DNA of 44,269 nucleotides from an uncultured Collinsella sp. (lineage in GTDB: Bacteria; Actinomycetota; Coriobacteriia; Coriobacteriales; Coriobacteriaceae), in assembly GCA_900540905.1 (NCBI GenBank), contig UQHR01000017.1, positions 1-44,269 on the forward strand, read 5' to 3'. The notes beneath the pieces are model-generated. The model saw nothing but the letters and a program-made list of their open reading frames with translations, did no database searches and was not told the DNA's origin. Shown here piece by piece: positions 18,120-25,717 of this stretch (positions within the stretch are counted from its first letter, which is position 1; each line of letters begins with the position of its first letter). Both the position numbers and the translations under genes were made by a program.

Positions 18120-18884
18120 CTAGGCCAAGGCGGCGGCGCGAATCGCCGCGCCGATGGCACCGGCAAAGCGAGCCTGGGGCGAGGTGGTCACCGGCGACCC
18201 CAGTAGCTCGCCCAACCGCTCCACCACGAAGGCATTCTCGCACAGGCCACCGGTCAGGTAGTATGGAGCGCCCGCGGCCTGCCCGGCCATGGTCGCCACG
18301 CGCGAGACCACGCTGTCGATCACGCCACGCGCAATGTTCTCGCGCGGCTCGCCGCGACCGATCAGGCTGATGACCTCGCTTTCGGCAAACACCGTGCACA
18401 TGCTGGAAATCTTGGTAGGCTCGCCGGTGCGGGCGAGGTCTGCCATCTGCTGCTGGGTAATGCCCAGGCGGTCGGCCATGATCTCCAAAAAGCGCCCCGT
18501 GCCGGCGGCGCACTTGTCGTTCATGGCAAATTTGGCCACGCGGCCGCCTTTAAGCTGGATGACCTTGGTGTCCTGACCACCCACATCGATCACGGTGCCA
18601 TGGTCACCAAACAGACGCACGGCACCGGTGCCGTGGCAGGTGATCTCGGTCACGACCTTGTGCGCATAGGGCACGGCAACACGGCCGTAGCCAGTCGCGA
18701 CCACGCGAGCATCTTCGGCCGTCACGTCATAGCCGGCCGCTGCCAGTGCCTCGCGCAGCCGCTCGGAAGCATCGACCGAGGAGAACCCGGTTGGCTGCAC
18801 GCACGTCCACGCCACCGAACCCTCCCCGTCGACCACAGCAGCCTTAGCCGCCGTAGACCCGATATCGATCCCGATCCCTATCAT
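18120..18884 (-). CDS. ATP-dependent activator of double-cubane reductase (BcrA/BadF/HgdC/YjiL family)
   Basis: The 254-residue ASKHA ATPase has the phosphate-1 loop GIDIGSTAAKA, VGGQDTK (101-107) and a Gly-rich C-terminal adenosine loop (LTGGLCENAF). Cys125 (NDKCAAGTG) and Cys163 (SSMCTVF) are the pair by which the homodimer holds its bridging [4Fe-4S] cluster. Family members couple ATP hydrolysis to injecting a low-potential electron into a 2-hydroxyacyl-CoA dehydratase or a double-cubane-cluster protein. The ATG at 18884 follows GGAAG. It lies downstream of the yjiM-like partner, as in the E. coli yjiM/yjiL pair, separated by a ~110-nt palindromic element that may set different expression levels. 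Confidence 0.92.
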   Translation of the reverse strand: MIGIGIDIGSTAAKAAVVDGEGSVAWTCVQPTGFSSVDASERLREALAAAGYDVTAEDARVVATGYGRVAVPYAHKVVTEITCHGTGAVRLFGDHGTVIDVGGQDTKVIQLKGGRVAKFAMNDKCAAGTGRFLEIMADRLGITQQQMADLARTGEPTKISSMCTVFAESEVISLIGRGEPRENIARGVIDSVVSRVATMAGQAAGAPYYLTGGLCENAFVVERLGELLGSPVTTSPQARFAGAIGAAIRAAALA

Positions 18885-18936
18885 GGCTCTCTTCCAATCT
18901 AAACATCAAAGGTAGCGGCGCGTTCAGGCGCCTTAG

Positions 18937-19045
18937 CTCTAGGTTTCTCAGGTGCCGGAGATTGCCCCGAAAGAGGAGCGCAGCGTACTTTGGGTACGCA
19001 AGCGACGGTTTGAGGAGCAAAATCCGGCGCCTGAGGAAGCTAGAG
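18937..19045. repeat. Palindromic intergenic element A (~109 nt)
   Basis: Outer arms 18937-18959 and 19023-19045 are complementary at 20 of 23 positions. An inner hairpin GCGTAC/GTACGC occupies 18983-18999. The bases between (CCCGAAAGAGGAGCG on one side, AAGCGACGGTTTGAGGAGC on the other) are shared with element B at 41127-41224. The last bases overlap the yjiM-like stop codon. It lies between reductase and activator genes, where it could terminate, attenuate or stabilise the transcript; there is no T-run. Confidence 0.7.
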
Positions 19046-20203
19046 GGTTTCGATGAAGGCGGCGATGCGGGTCTCGATCTGGCCCATGTCGCCGTTGCTG
19101 TAATCGGTCTCGATCTTCATGTACGGAATACCCGCACCCTCGACAGCCTCCTGCATGCGCGCACTCTCCACGTTAAAGGTGTGGCACGCCTGGAGCACAT
19201 TCTCCACCACACCGTCGACGTGGTATTTCTCGCACATGGCCAGGGTGTTGTCCATACGACCGTCGTTGGGCGTCATGACCGAGCAGTTGATATCCAGGTA
19301 GCGGTCGGCGATGGCGCGCAGGATGTCGGGAGCCTCCGGGTCGATCATCATGGCCGCCGTACGCTCGCCCGAGCAGTCGTCCATGCAAACGACCACGCCG
19401 CCGTTGGACTCGATGGTGCGACCGATCTTGTTGATCACACCGCCCACCGGGCAGCCGGTGATCAGAATGCGCTTGGCATCCGCCGCAACCGGGCGCTCGC
19501 CCGCGTCGTAGGCCTCGCGCAGCTTGGCAACCTTTTGCTCCAGCTGCTGCGTATAGGCCTCGACATCAAAACTAAACGTACCGGCAAACATGGTGCTCAT
19601 CAGGTCGACGCCGCTCATGGCCGCCGGCTGGTTGGCCTGCAGCGCAAACATCTCGAGCTGGGCCGCACGCAAGCGGTTGCGACGACGGACGGCAGCGCGC
19701 AGGTCATCGTCGGTAATCGTGATGCCGTAGAAGCCCTCGAGCTCCTCCTTGAGCAGGCGGCACTCCTCGTACCAGCCCTCGCGCTCGTAGGCGCGGTCGC
19801 GACCCTGCGGAAGATGCAGAATGTGCGTACGCTTGAGCTCGTTGAGTAGCTCGTACATCTTCTTCTTGCCGTCGCAGGTGGTCTCGCCGATGATCATGTC
19901 GCTAAAGTACGTAAACGGGCACTTTTGCGAATAGGCAAAACCGTACGTCGACTTGATGAGCGGACAAAGATTTGCCGGCAGCACCTTCTCGGCCTCGGGA
20001 ATCACCTCATCGGACGTACCGCACAGCGCCACGCTCGCAGCCCCCGCGGCATCGATAATCTCGAGCGGCGTATAGCTGCACAAAAAGCCGACCAGGCGAT
20101 TGCCGGCCTGTTTGTAATCCTTGACGCGAATAAACGCCGCCTTGCGTTGCTCGTTGAACTCCTCAAACGTGGACGGCAACGGCTGTTCCTCGATATCGGC
20201 CAT
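19040..20203 (-). CDS. Double-cubane-cluster anaerobic reductase, YjiM-like (2-hydroxyacyl-CoA dehydratase D-component fold)
   Basis: The protein has 387 residues and resembles E. coli YjiM along its length: LCGTSDEVIPEAEKVLP, NLCPLIKSTYGFA, GETTCDGKKKMYE, ITGCPVGG, TPNDGRMD and NVLQACHTFNVES. Cys80, Cys95 and Cys110, with cysteines in the C-terminal half, are candidates for the [8Fe-9S] double-cubane cluster. Such proteins, activated by an ATPase like the next gene product, reduce small molecules; natural substrates are largely unknown. The ATG at 20203 follows GAGGGG by seven bases. The gene starts 76 bases after the ABC ATPase and heads the run into the selenium genes, so co-expression with both is likely. 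Confidence 0.9.
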   Translation of the reverse strand: MADIEEQPLPSTFEEFNEQRKAAFIRVKDYKQAGNRLVGFLCSYTPLEIIDAAGAASVALCGTSDEVIPEAEKVLPANLCPLIKSTYGFAYSQKCPFTYFSDMIIGETTCDGKKKMYELLNELKRTHILHLPQGRDRAYEREGWYEECRLLKEELEGFYGITITDDDLRAAVRRRNRLRAAQLEMFALQANQPAAMSGVDLMSTMFAGTFSFDVEAYTQQLEQKVAKLREAYDAGERPVAADAKRILITGCPVGGVINKIGRTIESNGGVVVCMDDCSGERTAAMMIDPEAPDILRAIADRYLDINCSVMTPNDGRMDNTLAMCEKYHVDGVVENVLQACHTFNVESARMQEAVEGAGIPYMKIETDYSNGDMGQIETRIAAFIETL

Positions 20204-20279
20204 AGTAGTTCCCCTCTCTTGCACCGATATACCGACAATTAAACAACGAATCCACGTCATACCCAAAAGGAATCATCCT

Positions 20280-21065
20280 CTAGGGAATGGCGTCGATAAG
20301 CTCCTGCGTATACGGATCGCTCGGGTGCGCGATCACGTCCTCGGCCGCGCCTTCCTCGACAAGACGACCGTGGTAAAGCACGCCAATCCGGTCGGACATA
20401 TGCCGAACCACACGCATATCATGCGTGATAAACAGCAGCGCCACGCCCGTCGTGCGCTGCAGGTCGCGAAGCAAGTTGAGCACTTGGGCCTGAACGGACA
20501 CGTCAAGCGCCGAGACCGGCTCGTCGCATACCACAAGGCGCGGCTCGCAAATAAGCGCCCGTGCCAGATTGAGTCGCTGACGCTGTCCCCCCGAAAGGTC
20601 GTGCGGATAGCGGTCATAATGCTCTGCCAGAAGACCGACCGAGGCCAGGGCCGAGAGCGCGCGCCCATGGCGCTCATCCGCATCGCGCACGCCGGCGATA
20701 ATCAGCGGCTCCTCCAAAATGCGGCCGACACGGTTGCGCGGGTCAAAAGCCGTAGAGCTATCCTGGAATACCAGCTGGATCTCGCGGCGGAACGGCTTGC
20801 GTTCGTGCTCCGACATCGTGGCGAGGTCGTGCCCGCGATAGATAATCGAGCCGGAATCCGCACGCTCGAGACCACAGATCAGGCGCCCAGTCGTCGACTT
20901 GCCCGATCCGGATTCGCCAACCAGGCCATAGACTTCGCCCGGCGCGATCTCAAACGACAGATCGTCCACGGCGGTAAAGGCCTGACGCTTAAAACCTGAG
21001 CCCGGCATGAGATACGCTTTAGTCAGATGTGAGACCCTAAGCAGGGCTTCGCTATCAACAGCCAT
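20280..21065 (-). CDS. Peptide-type ABC transporter ATPase (DppF/OppF-like)
   Basis: This is a 261-residue ATPase with Walker A GLVGESGSGKSTTG, signature LSGGQRQRLNLAR, Walker B LVVCDEPVSALD and a switch His (FITHD). The Pro-rich end (HPSDPYTQELI) is typical of the Dpp/Opp group. The ATG at 21065 follows AGGGGAG and overlaps the end of the previous ATPase gene by 11 bases. It pairs with that ATPase to drive import through the two permeases encoded upstream. It lacks the long C-terminal oligo_HPY extension of its partner. Confidence 0.93.
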   Translation of the reverse strand: MAVDSEALLRVSHLTKAYLMPGSGFKRQAFTAVDDLSFEIAPGEVYGLVGESGSGKSTTGRLICGLERADSGSIIYRGHDLATMSEHERKPFRREIQLVFQDSSTAFDPRNRVGRILEEPLIIAGVRDADERHGRALSALASVGLLAEHYDRYPHDLSGGQRQRLNLARALICEPRLVVCDEPVSALDVSVQAQVLNLLRDLQRTTGVALLFITHDMRVVRHMSDRIGVLYHGRLVEEGAAEDVIAHPSDPYTQELIDAIP

Positions 21066-22050
21066 GGCACTCCCCTTTCTCGACAAGCCAGCATTTAGAA
21101 CGGTCGCACGCATTCACGGCAACCAGCGGAGGCTCCTGCGCGCGGCAACGTTCGTCCGCCCGGGCGCAACGAGGCGCAAAGCGGCATCCACAGGGTATTG
21201 CCGTAAGCGGCGGCACTGTGCCCGGAATATCCGCCAGCGTGTCAACTCGCTCGCCTTCGAGCGGCGGAATGCTCGCGATGAGCCCCTGGGCATACGGGTG
21301 GCTCGGGCGCTCCATAAGGCCGCAGGCGTCGATCTCTTCTACGATTTGGCCCAGATACATGACGTGCACGCGCGAGCAGATGCTCGTGACGACACCCAAA
21401 TCATGGCTGATAAAAAGCACCGCCATACCCTCAGAACTATTGAGGTCGCGCAGAAGATCCAAAATCTGTTTTTGAGTCGTCGTGTCGAGTGCCGTGGTGG
21501 GCTCATCGGCAATCAGCAGTCGCGGATGGCCGGCAAGCGCCATGGCAATCATCACGCGCTGGCGCATACCGCCGCTAAAATCGCCCGGATACATGTCGAA
21601 GCGAGCCGCGGCATCTCGAATTCCCACACGCTCCAACAGCGATAGAGCCTCGTTACGGGCTTCGCGTCGGCTCACCTTACGGTGGGCCCGCACCGCCTCG
21701 ATAACCTGCGCACCCACCGTCATGACGGGGTTAAGCGAACTCAAAGGGTCCTGGAAAATCATGGCGATGTCGCAGCCGCGCACCTCGCGCATACGCTTGA
21801 GCGGGCGCGTGAGCAGGTCCTCGCCATCAAACACAATCTGGCCCTCATAGGCCATCTTCTGTTCATGCTCCAAGAGGCGCATGACACTCTGGGCAAACAC
21901 CGACTTCCCGCAGCCGGACTCGCCGACAACACCAACGATCTCGCCGGCATCGATATGTAGGTTGAGTTTGTTGACGGCTTCCAGCGCGTTGCCATCGCGG
22001 CCCACAAACGAGATGCACAGGTCGCGCACGTCCAAAAGATGTTCGCTCAT
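21055..22050 (-). CDS. Peptide-type ABC transporter ATPase (DppD/OppD-like)
   Basis: This 331-residue ATPase has Walker A GVVGESGCGKSVFA, signature FSGGMRQRVMIAMA, Walker B LLIADEPTTALD and FISHDLGV. The C-terminal oligo_HPY domain has PGTVPPLTAIPCGCRFAPRC and further cysteines (ERCRAQEP, RSKCW); in this family such a Cys set can bind an Fe-S cluster. The ATG at 22050 is preceded by AGGAGG inside the end of the permease gene. It is part of a five-gene importer. Confidence 0.93.
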   Translation of the reverse strand: MSEHLLDVRDLCISFVGRDGNALEAVNKLNLHIDAGEIVGVVGESGCGKSVFAQSVMRLLEHEQKMAYEGQIVFDGEDLLTRPLKRMREVRGCDIAMIFQDPLSSLNPVMTVGAQVIEAVRAHRKVSRREARNEALSLLERVGIRDAAARFDMYPGDFSGGMRQRVMIAMALAGHPRLLIADEPTTALDTTTQKQILDLLRDLNSSEGMAVLFISHDLGVVTSICSRVHVMYLGQIVEEIDACGLMERPSHPYAQGLIASIPPLEGERVDTLADIPGTVPPLTAIPCGCRFAPRCARADERCRAQEPPLVAVNACDRSKCWLVEKGECHGC

Positions 22051-22053
22051 GGG

Positions 22054-22881
22054 CTAGTCCTCCTTGGTCTTGGGGTCGAGGGCATCGCGCAGGCCGTCGC
22101 CGGCAAGGTTCAGCGAAAGCACGCTCGCGATGATGACCGCTGCCGGGAAGAAGATCATCCACCAGGCTTTGCGCATCACGTTCTTGCCCGCCTGCAGGAT
22201 GTTTCCCCAGCTGGCGTCGGGCGCTTTGATGCCCAGGCCCAGAAACGAGAGGGCGGCCTCCGAGAGCACGGCCTCGGCAAATACGAAGGTCGCCTGCACC
22301 AGGAAGGGCGCCATAACGTTGGGCACGATATGCAGCCACACGATGCGCGCGATCGAGGCGCCCTGCACGCGCAGGGCCTCCACAAAGGGCTCCTCCTTGA
22401 CCACCATCGCACGCGAGCGCACGATGCGCGCCATGCTGGGCGTATAGACGATGGAGAGCGCGATGATGACGTTCCAGACCGAGGCGCCCATCATGGCCAT
22501 GAGTGCGATGGCCAGCAGCACGCCCGGAATGGACATAAAGCCGTCGCAGATGCGCATGAGAATATGATCGAGTCTCTCGTTGTAGCACGCATAGGCACCG
22601 ATCACCAAGCCGAGCGCACTCGTCGCGAGCGTGACGGCAATGCCAACGCCAAGCGACACGCGCGCGCCCACGATGACGCGGGCAAGCAGGTCGCGGCCAA
22701 AGTCATCGCAGCCAAAGGGATGCGCGGGCGAAGGTGCCGAAAGTCGCAACGCCATTTCCTGCGCATTGGGATTAACCGTCCACACCAGCGGACCGACGAG
22801 CGCGATCAGCGCAATCGCCAGGAAAATGCAGCCGCCGACCACAAACCCCTTGTTGGCAAGAGCCTTCTTAAAGTTTGTCAT
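22054..22881 (-). CDS. Peptide-type ABC transporter permease (DppC/OppC-like)
   Basis: The product is a 275-residue BPD_transp_1 permease. A first transmembrane helix (about 16-38) is followed by the periplasmic NPNAQEMALRLSAPS segment and the HPFGCDDFGRDLLARVI motif characteristic of DppC. The EAA loop is seen at VEALRVQGASIARIVWLHI. The ATG at 22881 overlaps the upstream stop (TGATG), so it is translated by coupling. The substrate cannot be assigned: peptides, nickel chelates and other small ligands all use this family. Confidence 0.92.
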   Translation of the reverse strand: MTNFKKALANKGFVVGGCIFLAIALIALVGPLVWTVNPNAQEMALRLSAPSPAHPFGCDDFGRDLLARVIVGARVSLGVGIAVTLATSALGLVIGAYACYNERLDHILMRICDGFMSIPGVLLAIALMAMMGASVWNVIIALSIVYTPSMARIVRSRAMVVKEEPFVEALRVQGASIARIVWLHIVPNVMAPFLVQATFVFAEAVLSEAALSFLGLGIKAPDASWGNILQAGKNVMRKAWWMIFFPAAVIIASVLSLNLAGDGLRDALDPKTKED

Positions 22882-23834
22882 CACGCATCGCCCCATTTGC
22901 GAGCGCGCGGGTCAAAAGCGCCGTAGGCAAGGTCGACGGCCAGATTGATCACCGAATTCAACAAGGCGATGACCAGCAGCACACCCTGAATCACCGGATA
23001 GTCGCGACGCTCGATAGAGCTCGTGACCAGCTGGCCCAAACCAGGGATGTTAAAAATGGCCTCAGTCACCACGGCGCCCGTAATCAGGGCGCCAAAAGAA
23101 TAGCCGACCGAGGTGAGAATCGGCAGTGCTGCGTTGCGCAGGGCATGGGCCAGCACCACGCGAACCTCGGAGACGCCCTTGGCACGCGCCGTCTTGACGC
23201 AGTCGAGCTGCATGGCCTCGATAACGCTCGAACGGGTCATGCGCATGAGCAGGGCCGCCTGCACGCATCCAAGCGATATGGCCGGCAACGCAAGATAGCG
23301 TAAATGGCTGAACCAACCCTTCGATAGCGGCGCATAGCCGGCCACCGGGAACACACGCAACGTGACGGCAAACAGCCACATAAGCATGAGCGCCATCAAA
23401 AAGCCGGGTATCGCCACGCCCAAAAGAGCAACGACACGCAAGACCGCGTCGGTGCGCGACCCATGTTTGAGGGCAGCGACGACGCCGCAGGGCAGTGCAA
23501 TCAACAGCGCGATGAGCTGTGCCAGAAGCGCGAGCGATAGCGTGGGGCCAAAGTGCTCGGCGATCGCCTGCGTGACGGGCTGGCGCATAAAATACGAATC
23601 GCCCAGGTCGCCGGTAAGCACGCCGCCCATCCACTCAACGTAGCGCTGCGGCAGCGGCTCGTTGAGTCCCAGGCTATCGTTGACGCGCTCGATCTGGTCG
23701 GCCGAAGCCTCCATGCCGAGCATCGAAGAGGCCGGGTCACCCGGTGTGAGATAGATAATCAAAAACACGACGACCGAGATGATGAGCATCACCGGAACCA
23801 TCGCGCCTATACGTTTGAGCGTGTACTTCAACAT
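22881..23834 (-). CDS. Peptide-type ABC transporter permease (DppB/OppB-like)
   Basis: This 317-residue permease begins with MLKYTLKRIGAMVPVMLIIS and contains TPGDPASSMLG and LGLNEPLPQRYVEWM, both typical of DppB. The EAA loop is near YVKTARAKG-like VKTARAKGVSEVRVV. About six membrane helices are expected. The start at 23834 lies 88 bases after the binding-protein gene, behind a stable hairpin that may set the ratio of binding protein to membrane parts. The ribosome site is weak (GAGGGG about 15 bases upstream). Confidence 0.92.
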   Translation of the reverse strand: MLKYTLKRIGAMVPVMLIISVVVFLIIYLTPGDPASSMLGMEASADQIERVNDSLGLNEPLPQRYVEWMGGVLTGDLGDSYFMRQPVTQAIAEHFGPTLSLALLAQLIALLIALPCGVVAALKHGSRTDAVLRVVALLGVAIPGFLMALMLMWLFAVTLRVFPVAGYAPLSKGWFSHLRYLALPAISLGCVQAALLMRMTRSSVIEAMQLDCVKTARAKGVSEVRVVLAHALRNAALPILTSVGYSFGALITGAVVTEAIFNIPGLGQLVTSSIERRDYPVIQGVLLVIALLNSVINLAVDLAYGAFDPRARKWGDA

Positions 23835-23868
23835 GCGAGGCGTCTATTTCCCCTCTGAACGTGGACAG

Positions 23869-23912
23869 GGCGTGGCGGCCACAGGGGACCAGACCCCTCC
23901 AGCCGCCACGCC
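23869..23912 (-). terminator. Intergenic hairpin between binding-protein and permease genes
   Basis: Perfect 11-bp arms GGCGTGGCGGC/GCCGCCACGCC enclose a second smaller stem around AGGGGA/CCCCT. No T-run follows, so partial termination or 3'-end protection of the binding-protein mRNA is more likely than full termination. This arrangement is common in solute-binding-protein operons. Confidence 0.65.
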
Positions 23913-23922
23913 ATCTATTGCA

Positions 23923-25533
23923 TTACTCCGGACGCTTGGCGTTCCAGATGATGGCGCCGTCGAGCACCTCGACGTCCTCGACGTCTGCCTGGGTGCCCGT
24001 GATGGAAGCGTAGTGGCAAAGCGGCTCGATGACGGCGATCTCATAGAGACGCTCCTGAGCCTCGGCCCACTTCTTGGTCGCGGCGTCGGTGTCCTTGGCG
24101 GTGCGGGTCTCGGCCACGAGCTTGAGCGCCTTCTCGTCGGACAGGCCATAGAAGGCCTTAGAGACCGAGAGGGACTGGGCCGGGATGGGCTTGTAGTTGG
24201 TGGAGGCCACAAAGAGGTCCCACTGCTCGGGCTTGCTGGAGCGGATGTCCATAAAGGTAGCAAACTCGTAGCTGTCGACCTCGGCGGTGAAGCCGGCCTT
24301 CTCGAGCTGCTCCTGCAGCGCGACGGTGGCGTTGTACATATCCTTGTAGTCGGGGGTGGTCAGCAGCTTGACCGTCTCACCGGCATAGGAGGTCTTGGCC
24401 AGGGCCTTCTTGGCGGCCTTGGCGTCGGCCTGGTTAAAGTACTTCTTGCCCGCGTCGGTCGCCCACTGAGTGTTCTCGGGGTTGCCAAGGTTGGGATCGA
24501 TGTTGAAGAGCTCCTTCTCGCCATAGGCGGCAAGAGCGGCCGCCTCGCAGTCGATAGCCATGAGTGCGCACTTGCGGATCTCCTCGTCGGCGAAGACGCC
24601 CTCGTTCATGTTGAGGAAGGCGGTCAGAACGCCGGCGTTATGGGTGTAGAGCTTAACGTCGTCGTTGCCGTCGAAGTCGTGGTAGTTCTCGGTGGGGATC
24701 TCGCCAGCGACATCGTACTCGCCGGTCTCAAACCCGCTCACGCGCGTGGAGGCCTCAGTCACGGACTGATAGTAGATGTCCTTGGTGGGCGCGGAGACCT
24801 TGCCGGTGTAGCCCGAAGCCTTGCCGTGGGCGGCGACATAGTCCTCGTAGCGAGTAAGATGGACGTACTGGTCCTGCTTCCACTCCACAAACTTGTAGGC
24901 ACCGGTACCCACGTACTCGGTCACGCCGGTATCGCCCGCGGCCTCGATGACCTCGGAGGGGAAAATACCCGGATACTGGGAGTGGTTGCCCAGGATGATC
25001 AGAAAGTCGATGGCGGGCTCGGTCAGCGTGCAGGTGACCTCGTGGTCGCCCGAGGCGGCGAAGGTGGCACCGGGCAGCAGGCTCGCGGCGCGGTCGTTGA
25101 CGGTGAGCCAGCGGTTCATCGAGGCCACGACGTCCTCGGAGCCAAACTCCTTGCCGTTGTGGAAGGTGACGCCCTCGCGCAGCTTGATGGTGTAGGTCAG
25201 GCCGTCGTCGGAGACCTCATAGCCCTTAGCCAGCACGGGCTGGGGCTCGTAGTCGCTATCGAGGCCAAAAAGCGGCTCGACGACGTTGCAGATGATGTCC
25301 ATGGTCACAAGCGACGACGTGGTGTGCGGATCGAGACCATCCGGGCTCGCCGGTAACGCGATCTGCAGCTCGTCGCGATACTCCACATCCTGGCCGGAGG
25401 CAGCGGCGCTACCGCTCTCGGCGCCCGAACCGCCGCAGCCGGTGAGGCCGAGGCCCGCCATGACGCACAGGGCAGCGGAGCCGGTCAGAAAACCGCGACG
25501 GGAGACGCCCGCCTTGAAAAGGTCGTTGTTCAT
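23923..25533 (-). CDS. Family 5 extracellular solute-binding lipoprotein of the peptide-type importer
   Basis: The protein has 536 residues. The leader SRRGFLTGSAAL resembles a twin-arginine signal and ends in lipobox LTGC with Cys33, so it is probably a Tat-exported lipoprotein. The SBP_bac_5 domain shows PASPDGLDPHTT, LFGLDSDYEPQPVLAKGYEVSDDG and YTIKLREGVTFHNG. The ATG at 25533 follows AAAGGA by six bases; a longer upstream frame has no ribosome site. The gene is first in its transporter set and follows the second double-cubane-type gene. The ligand is unknown. Confidence 0.93.
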   Translation of the reverse strand: MNNDLFKAGVSRRGFLTGSAALCVMAGLGLTGCGGSGAESGSAAASGQDVEYRDELQIALPASPDGLDPHTTSSLVTMDIICNVVEPLFGLDSDYEPQPVLAKGYEVSDDGLTYTIKLREGVTFHNGKEFGSEDVVASMNRWLTVNDRAASLLPGATFAASGDHEVTCTLTEPAIDFLIILGNHSQYPGIFPSEVIEAAGDTGVTEYVGTGAYKFVEWKQDQYVHLTRYEDYVAAHGKASGYTGKVSAPTKDIYYQSVTEASTRVSGFETGEYDVAGEIPTENYHDFDGNDDVKLYTHNAGVLTAFLNMNEGVFADEEIRKCALMAIDCEAAALAAYGEKELFNIDPNLGNPENTQWATDAGKKYFNQADAKAAKKALAKTSYAGETVKLLTTPDYKDMYNATVALQEQLEKAGFTAEVDSYEFATFMDIRSSKPEQWDLFVASTNYKPIPAQSLSVSKAFYGLSDEKALKLVAETRTAKDTDAATKKWAEAQERLYEIAVIEPLCHYASITGTQADVEDVEVLDGAIIWNAKRPE

Positions 25534-25568
25534 TGAGTTCCTTTCGTGTCTGAACAAACGGACAGAAT

Positions 25569-25601
25569 CTGCCGGGACGGCGGAAATCCCCGCCCCGGCA
25601 G
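25569..25601 (-). terminator. Hairpin downstream of the second double-cubane-type gene
   Basis: CTGCCGGG/CCCGGCAG arms (25569-25576/25594-25601) with additional pairing inside form a GC-rich stem on the minus strand, followed by a weak U-rich stretch (ATTCTGTCCGTTTG). It may partly separate this gene from the transporter operon. Confidence 0.5.
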
Positions 25602-25717
25602 CTATGCGAGGCCAATCGGCGCCCTGCGGTGCATCCGGACACTGACCGGCATGGCAACAGAGAAATCCCTATCGCGTGGATAGGAACATCCGGCGGTACA
25701 GCTTGGCGCAGGTGCGG

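Noticed and set aside
16888..18513. Longer (541-residue) version of the glycosyltransferase
   Set aside because: The first ~136 residues are Arg-rich read-through of the activator gene in another frame; the GT4 fold begins at the ATG at 18105.
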